Shown here one piece after another: positions 1 through 8,391 of a stretch of 64,000 nucleotides of DNA. The notes below the pieces were generated by a model. That model was not told the origin of the DNA. It did not search any database and saw only the letters and a list, made by a program, of their open reading frames with translations. The position numbers and the translations under genes were made by a program. This DNA comes from CAIYOL01 sp964494805 (GTDB lineage Bacteria > Planctomycetota > Phycisphaerae > Sedimentisphaerales > Anaerobacaceae). The stretch covers positions 372,001-436,000 of the forward strand of contig CAZBST010000001.1 in the NCBI GenBank assembly GCA_964494805.1. Reading direction: 5' to 3'. Each line of letters opens with the position of its first letter. Position 1 is the first letter of the stretch.

Positions 1-689
1 TCAAATGGAACAGACTAACAGAGAGCTTCGACAGAGATGAGACTTTTGCCGGAAGAAAGGCAGCTATTGAAGAGTTCTTACAGACGATAGCGACGAGCTT
101 ATGGTCGGGCAGTCTGGCAGCAATAGATAAAGGGCTGGTAGTCAACCGGCTCTCGAAGATTATCGGTGTCAGCACCAAAGAGATAAATGCTGAGCTGCAC
201 AAAAGAATTAGAAGGACGGCAAAAACGGCGAGCTACAGCGTGGAAAACCAGAAAGTGCGAAGCACGGATTTAGGCGAAGGTTCGTTTGCCATAGCGCAGC
301 GTGAGATTCTGGAAGTGCTACTGAATGAACCGAAGCTGTTTGAAATTGTAAAACAAAAAATTGCAGTCGAGGACTTTGATGTGCCGATGTTGAGGCAAAC
401 AGCGTCAATACTATTCGAAACGCTGAGCACCAGTCCTGAAAGCCGGCTGGCGGAAATAATAGCCAGAACGGAATCGCCGCAAATAGGCAGTCTTCTTGTT
501 GAATTGGCACAATCAGGCGAGGCAAAGGGTAATTTCGAGTCCCGTCTGGCTGGGGCGCTGGATGCGGTAGGCAGGCACCGGGCACAGAGGAGAAAAAGCG
601 AGGTTAAAGCGATAGACGGGCGGGAATTTCTGCGATGTGTTCATGAAAATACGGACAAACAGAACCTTCGCAGTACGGGAATGGTATAG
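1..689 (+). CDS. dnaG: DNA primase DnaG, C-terminal part (5' end outside window)
   Basis: The reading frame is open from base 3 to the TAG at 687-689 and has no start inside the window, so only about 228 C-terminal residues are present. These correspond to the region after the TOPRIM core: a helical stretch with FAGRKAAIEEFL and a helical domain starting near FAIAQREILEVLLNEP, as in the DnaB-interacting C-terminus of bacterial primases. DnaG makes RNA primers at the replication fork. The next gene is rpoD, 46 bases downstream, which matches the classic dnaG-rpoD macromolecular-synthesis order and supports the call. The catalytic part cannot be assessed. Confidence 0.85.
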   Translation, partial: KWNRLTESFDRDETFAGRKAAIEEFLQTIATSLWSGSLAAIDKGLVVNRLSKIIGVSTKEINAELHKRIRRTAKTASYSVENQKVRSTDLGEGSFAIAQREILEVLLNEPKLFEIVKQKIAVEDFDVPMLRQTASILFETLSTSPESRLAEIIARTESPQIGSLLVELAQSGEAKGNFESRLAGALDAVGRHRAQRRKSEVKAIDGREFLRCVHENTDKQNLRSTGMV

Positions 690-735
690 TGAATAGATAC
701 TTTAATTTTACAGGTTGTGTGTAAGGACAGCAATT

Positions 736-2514
736 GTGGCAAAAAAAAGGATAAAAGCAAGCAGGCCGGATGCCATTAGTGAAGCGAAGAGTAGCGCTGA
801 ATTCTCAGCGAGCACGAAATTCAAAGATGCAGAACAGCAGATAAAAGCGATTACCGAAAAGGGTAAGCGAAAAGGATATCTTACTTACGAGGAAATGAAC
901 GAGGACCTGTCTGAGGATATGGTTACTCCCGATCGTTTGGACAGCTTATTGGCAACACTGGATGAAATGGGAATCAGTATTATCGACGAAGCTGATGTGG
1001 AAAAGCACGCAGGGGAGGAATTTGAATCGCCTGAAGGCGAGCAGGAAGCCACCAAGGAAGAGCAAGAGCAGCTCAAAGAGGATGAGCTGCTGGAAAAACA
1101 GTTGATTGGCGTAGCAGTCGGTCGGCGGTTTGACGACCCTATAAGAACGTATCTGACACAGATGGGTGAGATACCGCTGCTGACACGGGAAAGCGAGATT
1201 TCGCTGGCGCGCAAAATAGAACTGGCGCGTATGAGCTTTAGAAGAAGAGTGCTGGAATGCGATTATTGCGCCAGAGGCGCCGTGGATATACTCGAGCAGG
1301 TTCAGAACGGTATATTGAGCTTCGACAGAACGATGAAGCTCAGCACCGCTGAAAATCTCGTCAGGTCGGTGATAAAAAAGCGACTGCCTGGAAACATTCA
1401 AACGGTAAATAAACTGCTAAAGGTTAATCAAAATTTGTTTAAGAAATTTCTGCAAAGTGGATCCGACAACGGCGGCAAGGGCCTCGACAGGTCGGATTTA
1501 AAACGGGTATATAGAAACAGGCGCAAAATCGCAACGCTGCTGGAAGAGCTGAGTCTTCGAACGAGCAGAATTCAACCGATGAAAAATAAACTGCATGGCA
1601 TCTGTCAGAAGATGTATCAATTAGAACGGATTATCGCCGGCGGAGTTACTGAGGATGTAACGGCTGAGGATATTAAAGCGATGAAGGAGGAGCTGGTCGG
1701 CTTGCAGGAGTTGGCGATGGAAACTCCGAAGCAGCTCGATAAAAGACTGCGAGCCATCGACAGGGTCTTCAACCAGTACGAACACGCCAAGCGAACACTT
1801 TCAAGCGCAAACCTCAGACTGGTGGTTTCAATTGCTAAGAAGTATCGAAACCGAGGCTTGAGTTTTCTGGATATAATCCAGGAAGGCAATACCGGGCTGA
1901 TGAGAGCGGTTGATAAGTACGAATACCGCAGGGGCTACAAATTCAGCACATACGCTACTTGGTGGATTCGCCAGGCAATCACCCGTGCGATTGCCGACCA
2001 TGCACGAACAATTCGCATTCCTGTACATATGATAGAAACAATGAGCCGGTTGCGAACCGCCAATAAGGTTCTGCTCCAAAAATTGGGCAGAGAGCCAACG
2101 ATTGAAGAACTTGCCACTGAAGCCGAGATGAGCATAGATGAAACCAGCAGAGTTGTGAAGATATCAAAGCATCCCATCAGTCTTGACAGACCCATAGGCG
2201 AAAGCGAAGACAGCTACTTCGGTGATTTTATCGAAGATGACGAGGTCGATTCGCCGGTGGCATCGGCTACGCAGGAGATGCTTAAAGAAAGAATCGATAT
2301 GATTTTGAAAACGCTTTCATATCGCGAACGTGAGATTATCAAGCTGCGATACGGAATCGGCGACGGCTACACCTATACACTCGAAGAAGTGGGCAGAATT
2401 TTCAAGGTTACTCGCGAGCGGGTCAGACAGGTCGAAGCGAAAGCTATAAGAAAGCTGCAGCATCCTGTGAGGAGCCGCCGGCTTGAAGGTTTCCTTGACC
2501 ACAAAGCAATATAA
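736..2514 (+). CDS. rpoD: RNA polymerase primary sigma factor (sigma-70, RpoD/SigA)
   Basis: Principal sigma factor that directs RNA polymerase to housekeeping promoters. An acidic N-terminal region 1.1 (about residues 30-130) precedes region 1.2 with DPIRTYLTQMGEIPLL. A helical non-conserved region follows. Region 2 has LRLVVSIAKKYRNRGL, the core-binding LDIIQEGNTGLMRAV and the -10 recognition block FSTYATWWIRQAITRA. Region 3 and region 4 (VTRERVRQVEAKAIRKL) are intact. An in-frame TTG lies at 715, but GTG 736 is preferred because AAGGA at 723-727 sits 8 bases upstream and the protein then begins MAKKRIKAS. Length is 592 aa. The intact aromatic -10 block contrasts with the hybrid sigma gene at 34275-35966. 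Confidence 0.97.
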   Translation: MAKKRIKASRPDAISEAKSSAEFSASTKFKDAEQQIKAITEKGKRKGYLTYEEMNEDLSEDMVTPDRLDSLLATLDEMGISIIDEADVEKHAGEEFESPEGEQEATKEEQEQLKEDELLEKQLIGVAVGRRFDDPIRTYLTQMGEIPLLTRESEISLARKIELARMSFRRRVLECDYCARGAVDILEQVQNGILSFDRTMKLSTAENLVRSVIKKRLPGNIQTVNKLLKVNQNLFKKFLQSGSDNGGKGLDRSDLKRVYRNRRKIATLLEELSLRTSRIQPMKNKLHGICQKMYQLERIIAGGVTEDVTAEDIKAMKEELVGLQELAMETPKQLDKRLRAIDRVFNQYEHAKRTLSSANLRLVVSIAKKYRNRGLSFLDIIQEGNTGLMRAVDKYEYRRGYKFSTYATWWIRQAITRAIADHARTIRIPVHMIETMSRLRTANKVLLQKLGREPTIEELATEAEMSIDETSRVVKISKHPISLDRPIGESEDSYFGDFIEDDEVDSPVASATQEMLKERIDMILKTLSYREREIIKLRYGIGDGYTYTLEEVGRIFKVTRERVRQVEAKAIRKLQHPVRSRRLEGFLDHKAI

Positions 2515-2853
2515 ACAGCAAAAACTATATAGAAACGTCCGAAAATATTTATTTTTTTTATCCCCCCTCGCAAGTTTGGTTGAAATTTTCTCCATTGGTC
2601 TTTTTTATCCAATCCGACTGAGCATTTCTCTGAAAGTGGTAAAAAATTGTCAAAATAGTGCTTGCGGACTTTATTGATTTTTAGGCTGAAATCGGCGTTT
2701 AGTGCCTGTTCTTGCCTGATTAACGGCCGGCAGGAGAGCAGATAAAGCAGGTTATCAAAAGAGTCGAAATAGGAAGTGGCTGAATCTGCGCCGATACAGG
2801 CGCAGCTTCAACAAGATTTGTCAGAAGATATTAGATAAATAAAAGGTGATATT
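2515..2853. other. Intergenic region after rpoD
   Basis: This 339-base gap holds no convincing gene. An AT-rich stretch follows the rpoD stop. One perfect 7-bp stem with a 6-base loop lies at 2786-2805 (CTGCGCC, loop GATACA, GGCGCAG), but no T-run follows, so it is not a clear terminator. The ribosome binding site AAAGGTGAT just before 2854 belongs to the next gene. Confidence 0.5.
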
Positions 2854-3084
2854 ATGAATGAAAAAACAGGGTGTTTAAGGTGCGGTAGCACAAATATTGT
2901 ACCTGCTGACCTCGAATCCACCGGAAAAATTTATTCTCGCCCCAAGGATGCTAAATTAGTAACAGTTCTGACGACGGGGGTCCTTGTTGATGCAGTGCTC
3001 TGTCTTGATTGCGGACATGTGGAACTGGTTGTCAATGCGGAAAAGGCAAGAGCGCTTTTAAAAGAATCGTGCACAGCAACTTGA
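2854..3084 (+). CDS. Small zinc-ribbon protein (hypothetical)
   Basis: A 76-residue protein with two CxxC knuckles: CLRCGSTNIV near the N-terminus and CLDCGHVEL about 40 residues later. This spacing is typical of a zinc ribbon that binds one Zn ion. The segment between the knuckles is partly hydrophobic (VTVLTTGVLVDAVLC). The start ATG follows AAAGGTGAT with good spacing. No enzyme motif is visible and the partner is unknown. It stands alone between rpoD and a minus-strand hydrolase gene. Confidence 0.65.
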   Translation: MNEKTGCLRCGSTNIVPADLESTGKIYSRPKDAKLVTVLTTGVLVDAVLCLDCGHVELVVNAEKARALLKESCTAT

Positions 3085-3214
3085 TGCCCCTCTGCGATTT
3101 TCCTGGCGGGATTTTTACGTCATTTAAACTTGCGAGAGACAAAAAGCGGACTGCTGCACATAGTAAAGAGGTTCCTGCCTGCTATGGCGGTGCCGGTTAG
3201 ACAAGCTCTTGCTT

Positions 3215-4135
3215 TTATTGAGTTAACGGTTCATAGAATTTTTCCGGCTTAGGGCCGAGTGTGTTTGTAAGTGTGCCGAGTTTTTCGATAGTGCATTCGA
3301 TTTTATCGCCGGGTTCGAGAAAATTTCCACTGGCCATTGCCACACCTTCGGGTGTTCCTGTCGCTATGATATCACCGGGCTGAAGTGTCATCAAATAGCT
3401 TAAAAACGATACTATCTGGTAAACGCTGAAAATCATTTTAGATGTATTTGCATTCTGACGGATTTCACCATTGACTTTGAGTGTCATTTGCAGGTTCTGA
3501 ACATTTTCAACCTCATCTGCGGTAAGTAAGAAAGGCCCCATCGGTAGAAAGCCATCCGCCCATTTGCCATTGAGCCAGTCATAAAATTCATCCCACGGGC
3601 GTTTTTTCCTGCCCTTTGCAAAAGTTACACTTCGGGCTGATGCATCGTTGGCGATTGTGTAGCCGGCGATACATTCTTTTGCTCTTTGAGGATTTATACA
3701 CTTTGCTTCTTTTCCGATGACAACAGCAAGCTCGATTTCGTAATCTATTTCCTCGCTGTAAGCCGGCCAGGGAATTTCTTCATCGTGGCCGATTATCACT
3801 GTCGACGGCATAAGGAATGGCCTAGGCACGGTCGTTTTGCGGGGTGAATCGGACAGGCCGAGCGTAAGGCCGACTTCAGTAATGTGCTCACTATAGTTTC
3901 CTGCAAGTGCGAGGATTTTGGGCGGGTTTGGGACCGGCGCTAAGAGTTTTACTGCAGAAGGGTCAATAAATTTCGTGCATTTGTCAGTAATGGACAGGAT
4001 TTTTTTTATAGCTTCGGAGCCGCCGGCGATTATGTGTTTTACACTTTGAAAATCGCCGGTTAAATCTATAATGCCTTTATCAGTCAGTACACCGGCACAA
4101 AAAGAGGCGTTTTTTCTGAACGTGATTAGTTTCAT
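3215..4135 (-). CDS. Fumarylacetoacetate hydrolase (FAH) family protein
   Basis: A 306-aa protein of the FAH/HpaG fold. Members hydrolyse, decarboxylate or isomerise acylpyruvate-type compounds using a divalent metal. The core motifs are present: ILALAGNYSEH at the domain start, the metal-binding acids in EEIDYEIELAVVIGK, GYTIANDASARS, WADGFLPMGPFL, and LQPGDIIATGTPEGVAM near the C-terminus. ATG 4135 is chosen because AAAGG lies just upstream and the protein then begins MKLITF, the usual family N-terminus. Longer in-frame extensions upstream overlap the divergent gene at 4264. The exact substrate cannot be read from sequence. Confidence 0.9.
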   Translation of the reverse strand: MKLITFRKNASFCAGVLTDKGIIDLTGDFQSVKHIIAGGSEAIKKILSITDKCTKFIDPSAVKLLAPVPNPPKILALAGNYSEHITEVGLTLGLSDSPRKTTVPRPFLMPSTVIIGHDEEIPWPAYSEEIDYEIELAVVIGKEAKCINPQRAKECIAGYTIANDASARSVTFAKGRKKRPWDEFYDWLNGKWADGFLPMGPFLLTADEVENVQNLQMTLKVNGEIRQNANTSKMIFSVYQIVSFLSYLMTLQPGDIIATGTPEGVAMASGNFLEPGDKIECTIEKLGTLTNTLGPKPEKFYEPLTQ

Positions 4136-4263
4136 TTGCTTACCTTTTTCGTTATCGTATGGATTTGCATAAGATAATAGTAGCAAAAATAACTTGAACT
4201 TGCAGCAGGAAAACTTTTTAATAGTAACCAGCGAGTGGTAAGAGGTCTTTGGGGAGATTGAAA

Positions 4264-5031
4264 ATGATTTTAAAGGATTTCTGGTCAAAAACGAGCAGCT
4301 GGTTGGAAACCCGCAAGCCATCCAAGCCGACGGATTATCAGCCGGAGGTAGATGACAAAGGATTAATCAGCCAAGGTGCCGAATCGACAGAAGCCGCTGC
4401 CTGGGGAAAACCTGCTGAAAGCAATCAAGTTTTGGTCAAGATGGTTGCCCCGATAGATAAAACGCAATCACTTGAAAAACTACAGGCCGGTTTCGACAAA
4501 CTCGTTGAGCAATTAGAGGGCATCAACAATCATCTGAACCGTCAAGCTGCTCATAATGAGGAATTGATGAAACGGCTTGAACAACTGCCCAGATTGCTGG
4601 AGGGCTTTCCAGCCGTTGTGGAAAATCAAAAGCAGCTAACAGAGCAGTTACTTGAGCAGTTAAAGGCAACCGCCACGATGGAGCAGGGGTTTATAGGGAC
4701 GGTAGAAAAAATTCCGACCGAAACCGCCAAGCAAACCGATGCTCTGACTGATATCAACCATCAGCTTACCGCTGCAGCCGACGTCGATGTGCAAATGACC
4801 GAGAGCATTAACAAGTTTAACGAAACGCTGGACAAACTAAATCGGAGCACTATCGGGCAGACAGACAGCATTGCGCAGATGAGTAAAACATTTGTCGCCA
4901 GCGACAGGTATCTCAAATATATCATTTCCAGGCAGCGCAAGAGCTTTATTTGGATTTTTACGATAGCATTGGGCGTGTGTACGGCAGCTATGTTGATACT
5001 GGCTGGTATTATTATTTATCTAAGACATTAA
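4264..5031 (+). CDS. Coiled-coil protein with C-terminal membrane anchor (hypothetical)
   Basis: A 255-aa protein with no recognised enzymatic domain. Most of it is a hydrophilic, Gln/Lys/Glu-rich helical region with heptad-like spacing (about residues 60-215), typical of coiled coils. A single hydrophobic helix near the end (IFTIALGVCTAAMLILAGIIIY) would anchor it in the inner membrane with a very short tail. ATG 4264 is preferred over an upstream in-frame TTG because GGGGAG at 4251-4256 sits 7 bases before it. It is divergently arranged from the FAH gene. Function is unknown. Confidence 0.7.
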   Translation: MILKDFWSKTSSWLETRKPSKPTDYQPEVDDKGLISQGAESTEAAAWGKPAESNQVLVKMVAPIDKTQSLEKLQAGFDKLVEQLEGINNHLNRQAAHNEELMKRLEQLPRLLEGFPAVVENQKQLTEQLLEQLKATATMEQGFIGTVEKIPTETAKQTDALTDINHQLTAAADVDVQMTESINKFNETLDKLNRSTIGQTDSIAQMSKTFVASDRYLKYIISRQRKSFIWIFTIALGVCTAAMLILAGIIIYLRH

Positions 5032-5049
5032 AAAATTTTTATTTTTTGC

Positions 5050-5078
5050 TTGAAGAGTATAAGACAGACTGGTAAAAA
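5050..5078 (+). promoter_or_regulatory. Candidate promoter for the cobalamin-riboswitch transcript
   Basis: TTGAAG (5050-5055), a 17-base spacer and TAAAAA (5073-5078) lie about 35 bases before the riboswitch P1 stem. The match to the sigma-70 consensus is moderate. Position supports it more than sequence does. Confidence 0.4.
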
Positions 5079-5110
5079 TCCAAGAGGTTGTTCTTTGAAA
5101 AGGATATAGC

Positions 5111-5310
5111 CTGACTACAGGTCCTGAAGCTTTGTGCTTCGGGATAGTCAAATGGGAACGCGGTTAAAGTCCGCGGCGGTCGCGCCGCTGTAAGCGTCCG
5201 TTCCGATTACCAAATCGGAAATCCGAGAGGCATTTTGCCACTATCCGCAAAGTGTGGATGGGAAGGAGTCTTTCGGTAGGGCGCAAGTCAGAAAACCTGC
5301 CTGTAGTTAG
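5111..5310 (+). promoter_or_regulatory. Cobalamin riboswitch
   Basis: The aptamer has the conserved cobalamin-riboswitch blocks in order: AATGGGAACGCGGTTAAAGTC, the GCGGTCGCGCCGCTGTAAGCG junction, TTTTGCCACT, GGGAAGGAGTC, and a B12-box-like AAGTCAGAAAACCTGCC. The closing P1 helix is formed by ACTACAGG (5114-5121) and CCTGTAGT (5300-5307), a perfect 8-bp pairing. An intrinsic terminator lies about 80 bases downstream, so the likely mode is transcription termination on binding adenosylcobalamin or another corrinoid. The controlled genes are the three exported proteins at 5542-8354, not a biosynthetic or BtuB-type transporter gene. Confidence 0.94.
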
Positions 5311-5388
5311 TAACGCATATTCGGTGTTCTCGCGATTTGGAACACGGTGCGACTGTTTTTAATTCAGAATTTGAATGTTTGATTTCAG

Positions 5389-5425
5389 AACCGTCGTTCC
5401 TTCTGCGGGAACGGCGGTTTTTTTT
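5389..5425 (+). terminator. Intrinsic terminator of the cobalamin riboswitch
   Basis: A 12-bp stem (AACCGTCGTTCC at 5389-5400 with GGAACGGCGGTT at 5408-5419, one G-U pair) is followed by a run of eight T. It sits between the aptamer and the first regulated gene, where an expression platform belongs. Confidence 0.85.
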
Positions 5426-5541
5426 GTTGGCGCCCTCGCGATAAGGGCCGGACAGCAACGAAAGGAGAAAAAACAAAAGACAGAAACAAGAGGTTTTGAA
5501 AAGAAATTTGCAACTTTTTGAATTGAAAAAGGAGAGAAAAA

Positions 5542-6324
5542 ATGGCTTCGGGAAGGATGATGAGTTTGGTTTTAGCATTTGTAATCGCCGGCGTTGCCGG
5601 CGCCAACGTAGTCAATTTTGATGATTTAAGTTTGGCACCTGAATCTTACTGGAACGGTTCAGACCAGTCAGGCGGTTTCACCAGTGGAAGTGCCTACTTC
5701 AAAAATAATTATGATTCTACATACGGTTTCTGGGACGGGTTCGCCTATTCGAACATCACAGACACCGCCTCGTCAGGATGGGCATCGCAATATAATGCCA
5801 TTACCGGCGAAGGACAAAGTGGTTCGGCTAATTATGCGATATGCTTTGACTCTGTAGCAGCCGGTTTTGGGACAGAGCAACCAATGGTGACTCTTGATGG
5901 CAGCTGTACTATCGATGGGCTTTATGTGACCAACAATAATTATGCTTATTACTCAATGTTGAATGGAGACGCTTATGCTAAAAAGTTTGGCGGCAGCAGC
6001 GGAGATGATGAAGACTGGTTCCTGCTGACTATCACTGGCAAAGATGTCGGAGGGGCAGTGACCGGCGAGGTTAATTTCTACTTGGCGGATTATCGATTTG
6101 CAGATAGCAGCGACGATTACATTCTCAACACGTGGGAATGTGTTGACCTGAGCTCTTTAGGCGCAGTGAAGAATCTCGAGTTTAACCTCAGTTCAAGTGA
6201 TACTGAATCTTACGGTATGAATACGCCGGCGTATTTTGCGATGGATACCGTTATACCTGAACCGGCAACAGTGGTGCTGCTGGCTCTCGGCAGCTTGTTG
6301 ATTTCAAAACGTAAAAAATCATAA
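5542..6324 (+). CDS. DUF4465-like exported protein with PEP-CTERM tail
   Basis: A 260-aa exported protein. An N-terminal signal peptide (SLVLAFVIAGVAGA) is followed by a beta-rich domain with the DUF4465-type pattern: FDDLSLAPESYWNGSD, GGFTSGSAYF, WDGFAYSNITD, then NAITGEGQSGSANYAI. The C-terminus is a PEP-CTERM sorting tail: PEPATVVLL, a hydrophobic helix and the basic end SKRKKS. This predicts processing by an exosortase-like system and surface placement. The start follows AAAGGAGAG. It is the first gene after a cobalamin riboswitch and terminator. From memory, DUF4465-type proteins occur in corrinoid-uptake loci of Bacteroidetes, so a corrinoid-binding role is plausible but unproven here. 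Confidence 0.82.
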   Translation: MASGRMMSLVLAFVIAGVAGANVVNFDDLSLAPESYWNGSDQSGGFTSGSAYFKNNYDSTYGFWDGFAYSNITDTASSGWASQYNAITGEGQSGSANYAICFDSVAAGFGTEQPMVTLDGSCTIDGLYVTNNNYAYYSMLNGDAYAKKFGGSSGDDEDWFLLTITGKDVGGAVTGEVNFYLADYRFADSSDDYILNTWECVDLSSLGAVKNLEFNLSSSDTESYGMNTPAYFAMDTVIPEPATVVLLALGSLLISKRKKS

Positions 6325-6405
6325 GGCCGTGGTAGTTTTGGGATGCCGGCAGATATGGTTTGTCGGCATCCCATTTATCTGTTTGTAGTGCGAAAGGAAT
6401 TTGCA

Positions 6406-7527
6406 ATGTTGAAACGAATGAGCATGATTGTGATAATCCTGCTTGTTTTAACGGTGGTGACCGAAGCCGGTCCATACACTGAGCCGGGAGTAAACGGGTA
6501 TACCGGGCCTGACTGGAGACACGCAAGCCCCGGAGACCCGTGTGCAGAGATAAACCCGATATTTCGGGGCTGGGCCACAGGATTTAAGGATTATTTTCCG
6601 TCTGACGATGACTTGACTGACTACTATGGTTTTTATGATCTTAATGATCCATGCAGAGCACTTGGCCGTGCCACCGGTAACGTTTATGACGTTGTAAGTT
6701 TGGGTGATTTGGACACCGATGAAATAGCCGACGGTTGTGCACCAGGGCAGATAACTTTGATTTTCGGCGATCCATCTGTTCCTAATGACCCCAATCATAT
6801 TCGCAATGTCGATGGTTATGATTTTGTTGTTTTCGAGAATGCTTTTCTCTCTACTTATACCGGTGGTGGGTCTGTTGCCGGTGAGATGTTTGCGGAGCTT
6901 GGATATGTAGAAGTATCTTCTGATGGCATTAATTTCACGAGATTTCCTTCGGTTTCCTTGACATCAGGACTTGTGGGTGCGTATGGCACGATTGAGATTA
7001 GTGACGTGTTTAATCTTGTTGGCAAGCACCCCAATGCCGGGAACGTTTGCACCGGAACTCCCTTTGATTTGAGCGAAATCGCTGATGAACCAAACGTTGT
7101 TTCAGGTCTTGTGGATGTCAACAATATAAGCTATGTGCGAATAGTAGATATTCCCGGAAGCGGAAGCGAGGATTTTTATGATGAGGCCGTCAAATACATT
7201 GACCCCAATAGCTGGCCTGACTGGGACTACTATAGCACAAGCCATCAGATATACGATGCGTGGCTGACATTCAATCCTGGCGGAGTGGATTTAGAGGCGA
7301 TAGGTGTATTACATTCACAGCAATACTGCGGGGACATCAACCTGGACGGGATTGTTGATTATGAGGATTTGTCGATTCTGGCAAGTGCATGGCTGAAACG
7401 ATTTGGCCAGGACGGATGGGTAGCAAGATGCGATTTAGCTGAGCCGAAGGATTGCATTATTGATATACTGGACTATGCCGTTTTTGCGAACCAATGGCTT
7501 AAAGTGGAACAATGGCGCAGCCAATAA
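6406..7527 (+). CDS. Exported surface protein with dockerin-like C-terminus
   Basis: A 373-aa secreted protein in the cobalamin-riboswitch cassette. A signal peptide (MIVIILLVLTVVTEAG) precedes a beta-rich domain with VVSLGDLD, ITLIFGDP, GYDFVVFENAF, and FAELGYVEVSSDGINFTRFP, a pattern familiar from surface proteins next to DUF4465 genes. The last 65 residues resemble a dockerin: CGDINLDGIVDYEDLSILASAWL and a second DIDD-like half ending in FANQWLKVE, with calcium-binding-type Asp/Asn spacing. ATG 6406 is chosen because GAAAGGA lies just upstream and the signal peptide starts there. It follows the DUF4465 gene by about 80 bases. Ligand unknown; cell-surface capture is inferred from context. 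Confidence 0.75.
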   Translation: MLKRMSMIVIILLVLTVVTEAGPYTEPGVNGYTGPDWRHASPGDPCAEINPIFRGWATGFKDYFPSDDDLTDYYGFYDLNDPCRALGRATGNVYDVVSLGDLDTDEIADGCAPGQITLIFGDPSVPNDPNHIRNVDGYDFVVFENAFLSTYTGGGSVAGEMFAELGYVEVSSDGINFTRFPSVSLTSGLVGAYGTIEISDVFNLVGKHPNAGNVCTGTPFDLSEIADEPNVVSGLVDVNNISYVRIVDIPGSGSEDFYDEAVKYIDPNSWPDWDYYSTSHQIYDAWLTFNPGGVDLEAIGVLHSQQYCGDINLDGIVDYEDLSILASAWLKRFGQDGWVARCDLAEPKDCIIDILDYAVFANQWLKVEQWRSQ

Positions 7528-7550
7528 CATAGTTCGCTTGCTTTAATTAT

Positions 7551-8354
7551 ATGTTTACTAAAAGGACAAAAGCCTTTAGTTTGGTTGAATTACTGGTGGT
7601 CATAGCGACCATTGCGCTGTTGATGAGTATTCTAATACCCGCTCTGGTCAGCGCAAGGGCTCAGAGTATAGCCGCGGTTTGTAAAAGTAATATCCGCCAG
7701 CTCGTCCTGGCTAATATTGGCTATTCTAATGAAAATGACGGCTTTTGTGTGCCGGCTGCCAGTGATATGTGGTATGGTGCCGGTGGTTATAATCGCTGGC
7801 ACGGAGCAAGGGACAGCGCAGATGAGCCGTTCGACCCGCTAAGGGGTCCGCTTGTTGAATATCTATCTGACGGCAAGGTCAAGGAATGCCCGGCTAATGT
7901 CAGATTTGTCAAGGGTAAAACGTGGGGGGAGAGCTTTGAAAAGGGTTGCGGCGGTTACGGTTATAATATGATTTATATTGGTAGTCGTCTTTGGCGAGGG
8001 GGTTCAAGTTTCGAGGAGATATACGGTCGAACTGCTCGCATGTCAGAAATCACTAAGCCGGACAGGACATTGATGTTTGCAGATACCGCGTTTAATCAGG
8101 AAGGAAATCTGATAGAGTATTCGTTTGCTGAGCCTTACTTTTGGATTCGTAAGGGCAAGTTGCAGAGTACACACCCATTTCCAAGTATTCACTTTAGACA
8201 CGATGAATGCGCAAATATCGGCTGGTCTGATGGGCATGTTTATTCGCATCAAAAGGCAGATTGCAAAGATAGTGATGCTTATGATGCCGATTTTGACCGG
8301 ATGAAATTGGGCTGGTTTGAGCCGCTGGATAACAGCTTGTTCGATTTGGAATAA
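7551..8354 (+). CDS. Pseudopilin-like protein with prepilin leader and H-X9-DG motif
   Basis: A 267-aa protein beginning with a type IV prepilin leader and helix: FSLVELLVVIATIALLMSIL, with the conserved Glu at position 5 after the cleavage site. The residue before the cleavage site is Ala rather than the usual Gly. The C-terminal domain ends with RHDECANIGWSDGH, an H-X9-DG motif typical of the large planctomycete pseudopilin-like family. It starts 23 bases after the preceding surface gene and is the third gene of the cobalamin-riboswitch cassette. No strong ribosome binding site is visible. Such proteins are thought to be exported and assembled or anchored by type II secretion/pilus machinery. 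Confidence 0.85.
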   Translation: MFTKRTKAFSLVELLVVIATIALLMSILIPALVSARAQSIAAVCKSNIRQLVLANIGYSNENDGFCVPAASDMWYGAGGYNRWHGARDSADEPFDPLRGPLVEYLSDGKVKECPANVRFVKGKTWGESFEKGCGGYGYNMIYIGSRLWRGGSSFEEIYGRTARMSEITKPDRTLMFADTAFNQEGNLIEYSFAEPYFWIRKGKLQSTHPFPSIHFRHDECANIGWSDGHVYSHQKADCKDSDAYDADFDRMKLGWFEPLDNSLFDLE

Positions 8355-8391
8355 GGTGGTTTACGCTGCTGAGTTTTGTATAATCAGCGCA

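Noticed and set aside
208..585. 125-aa open frame antisense to dnaG
   Set aside because: Opposite strand of a clear primase gene; no ribosome binding site or family resemblance.
715..735. TTG start giving rpoD seven extra residues
   Set aside because: GTG 736 has AAGGA at good spacing and yields the expected N-terminus; TTG 715 has none.
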